Shown here: piece after piece, positions 1-8,198 of the stretch | Position numbering within the stretch: the stretch's first letter is position 1 | Layout of the letters: the number at the start of each line of letters is the position of its first letter | Assembly (NCBI GenBank): GCA_002284615.2 | Contig: MU070091.1 | Location: forward strand, 45,446-62,086 | Direction: 5' to 3' | Origin: Dunaliella salina | Taxonomy: Eukaryota > Chlorophyta > Chlorophyceae > Chlamydomonadales > Dunaliellaceae | DNA length: 16,641 nt | Notes under the pieces: model-generated | What the model was told of the DNA's origin: nothing | What the model saw: only the letters and a program-made list of their open reading frames with translations | Database searches by the model: none | Program-made: the position numbers and the translations under genes

Positions 1-831
1 GTTTAGGCAAAATTCCATTGTCATTTGATGATTGCTTTCACTGTCCCAAAGAATGCAAATTTGTACAGGGTTTTGAATAATATCATGGTGGGTGAAATTG
101 GCAGCGTGTACTAGGAGTTCAGACAAGGATGGTGCCCATGCGGAAGACTTCAAAGTTCCAGAGTGGGACAGTGCGGGAATTACTTCTGTATATTGCTCTC
201 GTCTGACAGAGCTCCACCTGTTAGGCATGGTTTTGAGCTTTCAGCTGGTTTTCCCTTAGTGGTTAGTGCTCTCTCGCTTTGCAAAAATTCCTGATGACCC
301 CAGCCAAGCTCGATGCATATTTTGGTTGGCCAATTCCATACATATACGCCACATATGTTGTATTTCCTCTGCCAAAAAGCTGATATATGCAGCATGTACA
401 TGCGGAATTGGCCAAACCTATGCATGTCCTACTGGTTCGCATCATCCTTTGGGACGTTGAGAATTGCATGATGGCTAGATGCTCTAATGCCTTAGGACAG
501 AGAAGCAGTGCTTGTCTGTGGATAGTGATGACTCACTCAGCTTTAAGCAGACCTCATTTGATAGCTATTTACAGCAAGTACTTGGTGGTCATTCCTATGT
601 ATGGCCCTACCTTTCCAATCTCAACCAAGGTTGCATAGTTTGGGGGTTTGTCAAAAGAAGTTCGCGCACAGTTCGATAATGTTTGTGGTTTGACGGACTG
701 TTCGAACGAGCATTTGCCTGTAGGCAGGAGGCAGGGAAGGGGTAACAACTGCACCTGTACCACCTTTCCCGCCTCTCTCTCTCTCAGCCCTTTTTGCATA
801 AATGATGGGGAAGGACACGGGACAACTTACA
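1..831. other. No gene recognised; noncoding sequence
   Basis: Short open frames exist on both strands, but none shows a recognisable domain, consistent codon pattern or splice-compatible conserved segment. The stretch holds the inverted repeat described at 313-425. I see nothing else that can be supported. Confidence 0.6.
313..425. repeat. Imperfect inverted repeat, about 113 bp
   Basis: The left arm (313-337) reads ATGCATA, a short gap, then GGTTGGCCAATTCC. The right arm (404-425) is its reverse complement, GGAATTGGCCAAACC followed by TATGCAT, with a one-base bulge and a small gap difference. The 66-bp interior is AT-rich with TATATG/CATATG words that could extend the fold. It could be a foldback or MITE-like element or a chance hairpin. 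No clear flanking target-site duplication was seen. Confidence 0.6.
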
Positions 832-881
832 GGGGGTATCAACGGGGGGTGTAAGGGGGTTGTCAATGGGGTGTTCAGGGG
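832..881 (+). other. Putative G-quadruplex motif
   Basis: Five G runs (5, 6, 5, 4 and 4 bases) lie within 50 bases on the plus strand, separated by loops of 7, 5, 8 and 6 bases. This satisfies usual quadruplex criteria with a spare run. Whether it forms in the cell is unknown. No gene start is recognised nearby to give it a promoter role. Confidence 0.55.
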
Positions 882-1064
882 ACGTCAAAAGTCCGTTTTT
901 GGCAGAGGGCATAAAGTTCTTTCTCGGCTTGTTCCAAAGGCGTGTTTCAGTTACAAGGAGGCAGACCAGAGAGCGCAGAAACAAAAGGCTGGCCTGCATG
1001 GCCTACAGAACACACCTCCAGGAGGAAGCAAAGGCACAAGCTGAGAGCACACTAAAAGACTCCC

Positions 1065-1067
<3 letters not shown>

Positions 1068-1103
<36 letters not shown>
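1068..1103. repeat. (GGCA)9 microsatellite
   Basis: Nine perfect tandem copies of the tetranucleotide GGCA, followed by one extra G. It is read as QAGR or similar in one plus frame, but the surrounding frame shows no protein family. Confidence 0.95.
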
Positions 1104-1104
<1 letters not shown>

Positions 1105-2136
1105 AGAAACACACAAGGCAAGCAGCTCCTGCTTAAGAACACAAGCCTCCAGCTTTGGCACTGAGGAAAGCAAGCAGGACTGGACGACAGGCACGTTACA
1201 ACAGGGCGAAAGCAAGACTAAGCTCTAACAGGTCTGCAAAAGCTCCGAGAAAGGAAAAGATGTTCACCTTATTGCATGAGCAGCAATAAGAATGTGTCAC
1301 ACATCTCACTCGCCTCCAAGAACCTCAGTTCTACTGCAAGACAGAGGACTGAGTGATTCTTTAAACTGGCGGTTTAAATTTCGTGAACAATTTGGAGAAG
1401 TTTAAGTTCTCCAACAGTTCCAAGCTCCCGAACAGGCAACTATGATCTCAACGTTTCATGCCTCTTGCTTGCACCTTCGTGTGCTCTGATGCCCTGAACA
1501 TCGAGACTTGCTAAACATTGGGCATGTGGGGGTGTTGTGGCGCTGAGGCTGTTTTGCACCCTTTTTGGCATAGATGGTGTATGTGCGGAGAGGTCAACTG
1601 GTCTACGTGCCAGGCATGCTCTTTTTTTGTTACTTTCTCAAATCTGACCGTGCCAGTCATTACTTTTCTTGAGGGGTCCATGCCTTTTTTTTCAATTTAA
1701 GTATGCCCATTCACAGCCACTTCATCTAATTGGAACAATATTAGCTCCCAAGCATAGCTGACGTTACAAGCTACCAGTATGTATGCTCAGATGTGTGTGA
1801 GTCGCCCTGTGTGCTCAGATGGGCTGGGCTACAGCTCACGTGGGGCATGTAAACTCTGATTCTGTTGTTTTCCAAGGAGAATGGCTGAAACACACACAAC
1901 ATAAAAATCAATGGGACCTTTTCACTCCCTTTTTTTGCAATGATATCCTTTTATTACAGTGACCCCAAACCACCAAAAAACACCCAATTAGGTGCAGTTT
2001 CTGGTACACTGCAGTAGGTGGTCAGGTATGGAGTTTTGGTGGTGTTTCAAACTCAGGCTCCTTCCTCTGGCATGAGGTTTAAGAGGTGCCAGTTATGGGG
2101 CATTTATGCTGGTAAGCATGCAAATACCAGGCAACC

Positions 2137-2174
2137 TTACAATGGCAATTTTGCAATTTTACAATGGCAATTTT
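2137..2174. repeat. 22-bp spaced direct repeat
   Basis: The 16-mer TTACAATGGCAATTTT occurs at 2137-2152 and again at 2159-2174, a period of 22 bases. The intervening GCAATT echoes the end of the unit. It is probably a local tandem slippage duplication. Confidence 0.85.
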
Positions 2175-2486
2175 AGGCCTCAGGTGATTGCTTCACATTT
2201 GCCAGGAGATAACAAAAACTCGAGAACCCCAAATTACCGTTCCCCGACCTCAGTTCACCTTAAGATGGCCTACAATTCCACCCACAGAACATTTTTTTAT
2301 TCTACAATTTAATGCTCGTAACCCTCATATAGTATGATAATATCATGCATATTCAAAAGCAGGAAAAACAAGTGAGGGAAGTGTTGCAAGCGATGCTGGA
2401 ATTTCGGCGAAGCCAGCCTCTCACTGACTGAAGATCTCAGTCACAGCTCCTTTAAGTTGCTAAGAGGCGTGGATACTTGACCAGTG

Positions 2487-2618
2487 TGCATTGCTGTGTG
2501 CGCTGCAGCTTGCATTGCTGCTTGCTTGGCTTTGCAAATGGCTGCGTGCATACCTGCATGCATGGCTGTTTGCATCGTTGCGTGGATTACTGCATTCATT
2601 GCAGTGCACATTGGAACG
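2487..2618. repeat. 12-bp minisatellite, degenerate
   Basis: About eleven units of 12 bases resemble TGCATTGCTGCT, with strict 12-base spacing at the start (units at 2487, 2499 and 2511, then continuing). Because 12 is a multiple of three, all frames stay open. One plus frame reads a four-residue Cys-hydrophobic-Ala-Ala repeat, and the complementary strand reads an Ala/Met/His/Gln repeat. A more eroded tail with GCTGCAT words runs to about 2720. I treat it as a repeat rather than a gene because the openness follows from the unit and no flanking coding sequence is recognisable. Confidence 0.75.
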
Positions 2619-3157
2619 CTTTGCTTGTGCATGATGCACAAAGGTTGCTGCATCAATCCTGCATCATGATTGCTGCATGCGTTCCGTTCTGCATGATACT
2701 TGCTGCATACATTCTATCCTGTGCTGCAAATGTTGAGGGTGAGCCATGCAAGGTGAGCTGCTTTTGCCCACTCTCTCCTGGGCTAGGACCAAGGCCATGC
2801 ACCAGAGACACATAATCCCTCAACACACAGGGAGAAGGGGGGTCCTGCTCAGTGCACCAGCAGGGCGTGCCAAATTTAGTCTACAATATGTGCATCACAA
2901 CATGGCTCAAGCTTGGATTACAACGATCATTGCAATTGTGAATTTGTCGGAACGCGATGAATCACATCAGTGGGGGAAATGTGGGGATTGTTTTATTGCG
3001 CAGCCTGGCCAGGCCACATGTGGGCAGGAAGGAGGAGTTTGCTGTAGGCCGTTGTACGAGGGGAGCAGGCTTAATTGAAGAGCTACAGGTCTTGTTGAAC
3101 ATGTTGGGTGGTTGAGACAGAGAAGATTCAAAGCATTTTGCACAACTATGCCGCGGA

Positions 3158-3182
3158 ACTGGTGCTGCATGAAAGCACCAGT
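3158..3182. repeat. Perfect 9-bp hairpin
   Basis: ACTGGTGCT and AGCACCAGT pair perfectly across a 7-base loop. The word GGAACTGGTGCT recurs immediately downstream at about 3183-3194, so the left arm is also part of a direct repeat. No poly-T tract or gene end suggests a terminator. Confidence 0.7.
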
Positions 3183-3682
3183 GGAACTGGTGCTTGGCCT
3201 GCATGCCAAGTTTCTGAGCCAGGGTTGCGCTTGGCGGGCCAGGGCGGTAGGTGTGAATGTTTCCAGGAAACATGCAGGTCCTTGCACCGACACCCAAAAT
3301 GTCAACTTAATTTGGATTTGGTAACCCCCCGATCTGCAAATGACCTGGCCCTATATGATGCTTTCATTATACCAAAAGTGGCACAGACAGTGCTGTGGTT
3401 GGAAAGAGCATGCTGAAGAGTTCCGAAGAGCAAATTTTCTGGGCCATGGCAGAACCCTGCCAGAAATCTGGAACTGCCGTGCATCAGGTTACAGGCCACA
3501 TAGGAAAGGTCGTAAAAATTCCAGACCGCAGGTTAGTGTAGCAACAGATTTTGGTCCAGTTCCTGATTTTTGGGGGTCGGCAGGGCCATGCACTGCGCCC
3601 CGCAGCCCCCTCTTTGCACCCGATGTAGAACAGAGAATCAGCCTAATGCAGGATTATACTAGGGTTAGCGCAACTCATTCCG

Positions 3683-3701
3683 CCCCCCCCCCCCCCCCCC
3701 C
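3683..3701. repeat. Poly-C tract (19 C)
   Basis: An uninterrupted run of 19 cytosines, poly-G on the other strand. Such tracts are prone to length variation and to sequencing or assembly error. Confidence 0.9.
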
Positions 3702-4394
3702 TTGCATGATTAATTGGACATAAACACTCTGGCGCATACCTAAGTGCCTTGTCCTGTGGAGGCAGAATAGGCTCTGCCCCAAACTTTTTTTGCGATGTGG
3801 AGGCTCATGTCCCTTCTGTGGATGGTGCAGGATATGGATATCCATGTCTGCCCAGCATTCATGTTCTGCAAGGAAGCTTGTGGCATTTACTTGCATTGCT
3901 TTTGTTTTAGCTATCATTGGGTGCAACATAGGACAATTATTTTCGTGCACTGCCCACATGCTACCAATAAGCAATCCAGAATATGCACCACTTGCCCATC
4001 ATCTCCTCTCTCGATTTTGAAGGCTTTTGCTCAAGATCAACTCCGAGATCTCCAGTTTCTCATTTCTTTGCTGTTCGCCTGTCAAATTAACTGTTAGTCG
4101 GCCAAACTAACTTGCTGGATAAAAAGTCAGTGAACTTTCGTTTCAAAGTTTGTATGGCCCACAAAGTGAAAATTACGCATTGCTCATGCTCTGACAAGGA
4201 ACAGCAGACCAGGCCAAGAGTTCTCTTTTTTCCTCTTGACCCTCAAATAACAAGCTTGTGTCTGATGCACCTGTGAAGTATTGGGGATTCTGAGTGTGTA
4301 AATCGCATACACACCAGCTTTTGCTCACAGTGTCGGAAAAAGGAGCTCTTTGTCCAGAAAAGGTCGCACTCACTGTTCCTGTCTGTGAATGCAG

Positions 4395-5056
4395 GTGGGG
4401 GCAAACCCCTGTCAGGGTTACCTCGTCTTGGTGTGCGCACGGCCCTTGCCCTGACCATCTTGGTGGCCGCAAAGTCGGTGCCTTACCTTGCTTATGTCAT
4501 GTCCCTGGTGGGCAGCTTCATGACCATCTCCGTATCCGTCACCTTCCCTGCCCTGTGCCACCTCGTCCTCCACAAGGGCCAGCTTGAACAGACAAAGGTG
4601 CGGTCTGTCCAGGTTGTGCCTTAAGCCCAAATCTGATTGGACATAACGGCTGATGCCTCCAAGCCTGAACACTGCCATCAAATCTGTGGTTCTGAAAGAA
4701 AAGATAAAGAAGCCTACCCAGCCTAGAGGCCGCGTGCATTGAGGGAAGGCCTTGTAACTAGCAAGCTTGGAGGGGCCTCACCACGTATGTTTATGTCTTT
4801 GCATGGCCTTGGCAAGTTTTGGAGTGGGCATCATGCTTTCTGTTGTTGCTGCTGTTGTTGACGCTTTGAGTGCAGAGTTGCTCCACTTGTTCAGCCAACA
4901 CTGTCTCTCCAGAATCCTGAACTGGATTGCTCTTTGCAGGTCGCTTGGGATTACTTTGTTGCTACCTTGGGTGTGCTGTGCACCATCTCTGGGACATATG
5001 CCTCAGCACGCAGTTTAGCTGCAAAAGCAGCATCCTCCGCAGCTGGAGTAGCTTAG
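4395..5056 (+). CDS. AAAP-family amino-acid transporter, last two exons (spliced)
   Basis: This is the C-terminal part of an integral membrane amino-acid/H+ symporter-like protein of the AAAP (Aa_trans) superfamily, closest in feel to plant and yeast vacuolar AVT-type carriers. Family and likely membrane are inference from motifs. Exon 1 ends at 4597 and exon 2 runs 4940-5056, stopping at TAG. Exon 1 shows VRTALALTILVAAKSVPY, then a second helix with VMSLVGSFMTISVSV and FPALCHLVL, the usual pair of helices near the C-terminus. Exon 2 supplies 38 codons starting VAWDYFVATLGVLCTISGTY then AS, matching the family's last helix with its GTYAS-like end. The joining intron is phase 0. The exon 1 start is uncertain: an acceptor AG at 4393-4394 or at 4414-4415 both fit, with the same phase. 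Upstream exons, which should carry eight or so more helices, were not found. The reading frame is intact, unlike the element debris around it, so it may be a living gene. Confidence 0.72.
4598..4939 (+). other. Spliceosomal intron, 342 nt
   Basis: The donor is AAG|GTGCGG and the acceptor is TCTTTGCAG|GTCGCT, with a pyrimidine-leaning tract before it. Removing it joins two in-frame segments that together match the C-terminal layout of AAAP transporters. Reading through gives a stop at 4622-4624. This continuity is the main evidence; no transcript data are available. Confidence 0.7.
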
Positions 5057-5097
5057 CTCGCTCCAGTGCCTGGACGCAATTGATGCGTTGATACCGT

Positions 5098-5143
5098 ATC
5101 ATAAGAACCATGCTCATCTGTACGGGCATCATAAGAACCATGC
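5098..5143. repeat. 30-bp offset direct repeat
   Basis: ATCATAAGAACCATGC occurs at 5098-5113 and again at 5128-5143, an offset of 30 bases. It looks like a simple local duplication. Confidence 0.85.
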
Positions 5144-5317
5144 CATTTACACAGAAAGGGGTGGAAGTCTGCTTGTGCAGCATTGGAGTTTTGGTTTGGT
5201 ATTTAATTACGTGCGCAAGCAACGGGGGTACAAAGTGTGATTCATATATTTCATTTACAAACTCAATAATTTCTAGTTTGGTGCACCTCTAGCTTATGTC
5301 TGCTTTATGAATAAGTG

Positions 5318-5351
5318 AGCTACCTCCTGGACCCTCTTAACCGTTGTTCTG
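5318..5351. repeat. 34-bp direct repeat, copy 1
   Basis: It matches 5570-5603 at 32 of 34 positions, 252 bases away. Both copies contain the core GGACCCTCTTAACCGTTG. The pair brackets the minus-strand retroelement 3' end at 5372-5490, so it may reflect a duplication inside that element or repeats flanking an inserted fragment. Confidence 0.9.
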
Positions 5352-5371
5352 GTTTAGATTTAAATTTAGGC

Positions 5372-5490
5372 TTACAATGGGGGACCTTCAGCCAGAGTGT
5401 TCGGCTGATCGGCCTGTGACTGGTCCTTGCCAGCCATCATAATGTCCAGAAGCTCAGAAATAAATAAATAAATAAAGCTTGTTGTTGTGT
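5372..5490 (-). pseudogene. Retroelement ORF 3'-terminal fragment (minus copy)
   Basis: On the minus strand this reads a hydrophobic FISELLDIMMAGKDQ, then QADQPNTLAEG, and a stop at 5372-5374. The tail aligns with the end of the plus-strand fragment at 6303-6936 (shared QA[D/E]QPNxLAEG, with a helix of similar spacing just before it). That gives two copies of one family's C-terminus. An ATTT microsatellite lies inside the frame and encodes part of the hydrophobic stretch. Upstream of about 5490 I cannot recognise the rest of the protein although the frame stays open to 5716. It is probably a truncated retroelement copy. Family is inferred from its partner. Confidence 0.6.
5458..5476. repeat. 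(AAAT)n microsatellite inside the retroelement frame
   Basis: Nearly five tandem copies of AAAT on the plus strand, TTTA in the coding direction of the minus-strand fragment. There it encodes Phe-Ile-Tyr-Leu-Phe-Ile-like residues. It may have expanded from an ancestral hydrophobic codon run. Confidence 0.85.
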
Positions 5491-5569
5491 TGCAAGAGGA
5501 AATCATGTACGGCCTGGACACTAACTTGGTGTAAATAAGGTTGCTCCAGCAAAAAATTAGCCAAGAACC

Positions 5570-5603
5570 AGCTACCTTCTGGACCCTCTTAACCGTTGCT
5601 CTG
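5570..5603. repeat. 34-bp direct repeat, copy 2
   Basis: Second copy of the repeat at 5318-5351, with two C/T differences. In the minus-strand frame it encodes KRVQ-containing residues, and the other copy would encode a near-identical peptide downstream of the element's stop. Confidence 0.9.
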
Positions 5604-5762
5604 AAGAAGCTTGATGTCCAGTTTCTCACTGTGTGCCTTTTGTGGCAGTGGAGGAAAAAACTCTTGGCCTGGGCTGTCCAAATTCGTTGCCTCGTTGTCA
5701 ATACGGGACAAGCCATAGAGGTTGCCTTGTCTGGATTTAGGTCTTGGGCCCATCATACCAAA

Positions 5763-5782
5763 GGTTAGGTTAGGTTAGGTTA
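5763..5782. repeat. (GGTTA)4, telomere-like pentamer
   Basis: Four perfect copies of GGTTA (TTAGG in another register), with a further partial ACATAGGTTA just beyond. TTAGG is the arthropod-type telomere unit, but four copies are too few to infer a telomeric origin. A chance microsatellite is more likely. Confidence 0.85.
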
Positions 5783-6302
5783 CATAGGTTATGGCCAAAT
5801 AAAGAAGAATGTCCAAACCGGCACATCATACCAAACAGGAGTACAAAGGAACCATAAGTGTCTGCTTCTGACTTTTTTAGACAACATGTATCAGGAATTC
5901 TGAGCCTGAGACCTGCCAATTGGTAAGTGACCGACACACAGTTTGCATCCCATCAGGTTCACAGGTTTATAATAAAGAAATCTTCGAAGCCATCAGTCAG
6001 AACGCGTCATCGCTAGGCTACAGATTAACACAGCAAACCTAATACGATGAAGGTAGTTCATTTTTTGCCTTCGTAAGTAGTATGCATCCAATCAGAGAAG
6101 ATTACCAGTGGTAGGCATGGGCAGGGTTGGAGGGTTGCCAACTCTCCAGAATTTCTTGGGCCACAATTACAGGGAACGGACACATCGCTGAAATCCCAAG
6201 CCTTGCCTTTTACTCTCCCTTCTTTCCATGCAACAACTCACCCCGAATTGCAGTTAAACAGGGGCTCTGCCGCTCCTCAGTACGGCGGGTTACAAGGTTA
6301 CA
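5783..6302. other. No gene recognised
   Basis: This separates the two divergent retroelement fragments. No motif-bearing frame, RNA gene or notable repeat was found. It may include unrecognisable 5' remains of either element. Confidence 0.5.
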
Positions 6303-6936
6303 ATGAAGGAGTTCGTTGTTGATCTGAGAAAAAGGCTACGAGGTGCTTAATGTGGCTGCCTTGGCAGAGCACAATGAACGAGTGAACAAACTAGCCAAGT
6401 ATCACCCCTGGGTCGCTCTCCCTTTGAAACCTTTGGCTGCTCATGGAGCGCCCTTTTCTGTCCCAAGGTATTTGCATCTTGATTTAGGCAAGCATATGCT
6501 GAGAAATACCTCGCGCTTTCGATTGCATGCACACACCCTAAGAGTTGAGACATCACTTCGGCAGGAGCACACTTCAGTATGTGATAAATGTGACCAAGAA
6601 GGACTTCAAGATTAAAAATACGCTGTGTTCCTTTGTCCTTTGGGTCCTGCGTGTTCTCTTAGAATGACCTATGAACATCTGTTTTCTGATTTCCCCTCTG
6701 CTCACAAAGTTCTTCAAGACAAGACGGGCGCTTTTTACTACACTCAGGCTAGTTCTGAGGATGTCGTTCATTTCTTACAGGACCAAACTAATGAGACTTA
6801 TCGTTTGATTCCTTATCTCGTGAATATTTATTCTGTGGATGGAACAGTTCATCAGGCCGAGCAGCCAAACAACCTGGCTGAAGGTCAAACCCAATTGGAA
6901 CCTTGTAACTTTGTAACCTCAGGCTCAGTACAGTAG
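6303..6936 (+). pseudogene. Retroelement ORF C-terminal region, broken
   Basis: This reads MKEFVVDLRKRLRGA, then a +1 frameshift near 6348, then about 85 residues including YLHLDLGKHML and a zinc-binding-like VCDKCDQ. The expected zinc motif is C-x2-C...H-x4-C, as at the 3' ends of many non-LTR retroelement proteins. Here the position where His is expected is Tyr (codon TAC), and the codon two before it is a TAA stop at 6613-6615, consistent with one-base changes. The frame then continues FLCPLGPACSLR, YEHLFSDF, and ends with QAEQPNNLAEG plus about 17 more residues. The stop, frameshift and lost ligand mark a dead copy. From memory it resembles a high-copy family in prasinophyte genomes; that match is unverified. 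The reverse transcriptase part is missing upstream. Confidence 0.65.
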
Positions 6937-7588
6937 AAACTTCCTAATTGAATAGGAACTACTGCACAGTCCTGGACCAGCTTCACCGGGTTCATATTAC
7001 ATCAAGGACTGATACAAGGCCAGCAACAACAGGTACAGCGCCAAACCTTAGCGGAAGGGACAGAAGATTCAATGAAAGCAAGCATCCAATTAAAGAAACC
7101 CACTGAAATGAGGGTTTGACCTCACGCACCAAGCGCAGCAGGGATTGACAACCGCGACTTGTCTTGAACGATTGTGTACTGGACCATGAAGAAGTCTTTG
7201 GTGTGGGCCTGGGGGGTTGTGGAAGCAAGGGTGCAGCAAATTGATCTAGATTTTAAGGAGGGTTATAATATGGTGCGAACCAGTAATGGTCAGTGGAGTC
7301 AATGCTAACAAACTTTGGACCTGCAAGCGACCTTCAGCCTAAAGTGCTTGTCAGGACAAGTACGGATGGGGTCTGCCATTCAATCATCGGCCCCAGGAGT
7401 CAACATTATGAAGTAGTGTAAGGTCGTGTTGAGTTAGACGAAGGCAGACTCCAGAGAAGTGCAGGTTGTACCCTTTTTGTCTGGACAAGGGCTCTGAAAA
7501 GGGGATCCTGGTATGAGTCCTCTGGTGTTAGTTAGTGCTCCCCCAAACACCTACAACTTTAATCCAGACGATGGGGGTCATTTGTTTT
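6937..7588. other. No gene recognised; possible third element-tail remnant
   Basis: No supported coding frame. At 7323-7350 the minus strand contains GGCTGAAGGTCG, echoing the DNA encoding the LAEG tail of the two fragments at 5372 and 6936, with an extra base before it. This could be a third, very eroded copy or coincidence. Confidence 0.4.
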
Positions 7589-8005
7589 GGTCTTTGACGC
7601 GGTCTTACTTTTAGTGTTGGTCTTAGTTTTAGTCCTGGGTCTTGGTCTTAGTTTCAATTTTAGTATTAGTTTCACTCCAGGCCCGTGTTTTAGTTGTAGA
7701 ATTTGAGTCTTAGTCTTAGCCTCAGTCTCAGTCTTAGTTTTAGTCTTAGTCTTAGTCTTGGTCTCAGTCTTAGTCTTAGTTTTAGTCGCAATCTCAGTCT
7801 TCGTTTTAGTCTTAGTCTTGGTCTTAGTCTGAGTCCTAGTCTGAGTCTTAGCCTGCGTCTTAGTCTTAGTCTGGGTCTGAGTCTAAGTCTTCGTCTTAGT
7901 CCTGGCCCTAGTCTTAGTCTGAATCTTAGTCTGAGTCTTAGCCTGCGTCTTAGTCTTAGTCTGGGTCTGAGTCTGAGTCTTCGTCTTGGTCTGAGTCTGA
8001 GTCTT

Positions 8006-8013
8006 CCTCATAG
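8006..8013. repeat. Target-site duplication, left copy (CCTCATAG)
   Basis: An 8-bp direct duplication directly abutting the left end of the foldback element. The identical right copy is at 8199-8206. CCTCATAG also continues naturally into the array sequence (TCTTAG...), so the ancestral uninserted site can be read. Confidence 0.9.
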
Positions 8014-8198
8014 CTAAGTTGCACAATACGGGAATACGGATACGGATACGAATACGAATACGAGTACGGATACGGCAAAAATCCAGCAAAATCCTGCTAA
8101 ATCTAGTGAAATTGGTACGGATACGGGAATACGAATACGACGTATTTGATACGAATACGCCGTATTTGGGGTCTGATACGGCGTATTGTGCAACTTAG
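8014..8198. mobile_element. 185-bp foldback/MITE-like transposon
   Basis: Perfect 17-bp terminal inverted repeats CTAAGTTGCACAATACG lie at 8014-8030 and, inverted, at 8182-8198, flanked by the 8-bp duplication CCTCATAG. Subterminal sequence on both sides is built from GGATAC/GAATAC-like hexamers, in one orientation on the left and partly the other on the right, so most of the element can fold. There is no coding capacity, so it is non-autonomous. An 8-bp duplication is typical of hAT and also seen for P and Merlin elements, so the superfamily is not settled. A second copy of the left end occurs at 16445. The insertion is younger than the hexamer array it interrupts. Confidence 0.88.

Larger units (their letters stand above)
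882..2486. other. No gene recognised; noncoding with small repeats
   Basis: The open frames here are short. The one across 860-1228 is extended only by the GGCA microsatellite, which is open in all frames. The sequence contains the GGCA tract (1068-1103) and a 22-bp direct repeat (2137-2174). No domain, RNA gene or convincing exon was found on either strand. Confidence 0.55.
2721..4394. other. No gene recognised; possibly intronic
   Basis: Several 60-130 codon frames exist on both strands, but none has a recognisable motif. Because the transporter exon at 4395 must have upstream exons, part of this stretch is probably intron. I scanned for hydrophobic segments typical of earlier transporter helices and did not find one flanked by plausible splice sites. 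A 25-base hairpin (3158-3182) and a poly-C tract (3683-3701) are the only distinct structures. Confidence 0.5.
5057..5371. other. No gene recognised; downstream flank of transporter
   Basis: This probably contains the transporter 3' UTR and intergenic sequence. It carries a 30-bp tandem duplication (5098-5143) and the first copy of a 34-bp direct repeat (5318-5351). No polyadenylation signal can be assigned with confidence. Confidence 0.5.

Noticed and set aside
434..450. GGTTCGCATC-like string as a tRNA T-arm
   Set aside because: No matching acceptor, D-arm or anticodon stem could be folded around it.
860..1228. 122-codon plus frame containing a QAGR repeat
   Set aside because: Its middle is the GGCA microsatellite and the remainder shows no domain or codon signature.
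2962..3305. Two overlapping minus-strand frames of about 110 codons
   Set aside because: Mutually overlapping frames in unremarkable sequence with no motif, consistent with chance in moderately GC-rich DNA.
4767..5018. Hydrophobic frame with MALASFGVGIMLSVVAAVVDAL-like residues (22 residues) as a separate membrane protein
   Set aside because: It has no ATG at the frame start, lies largely in the inferred intron and is out of frame with the recognisable final transporter exon.
5763..5782. TTAGG units as an interstitial telomere
   Set aside because: Only four perfect copies with no subtelomeric context; a microsatellite explains them.
7703..8017. Open frame encoding a Ser-Leu repeat of about 100 residues
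   Set aside because: A six-base unit without an in-frame stop keeps the frame open automatically. The frame has no non-repeat coding sequence and runs into the transposon insertion.
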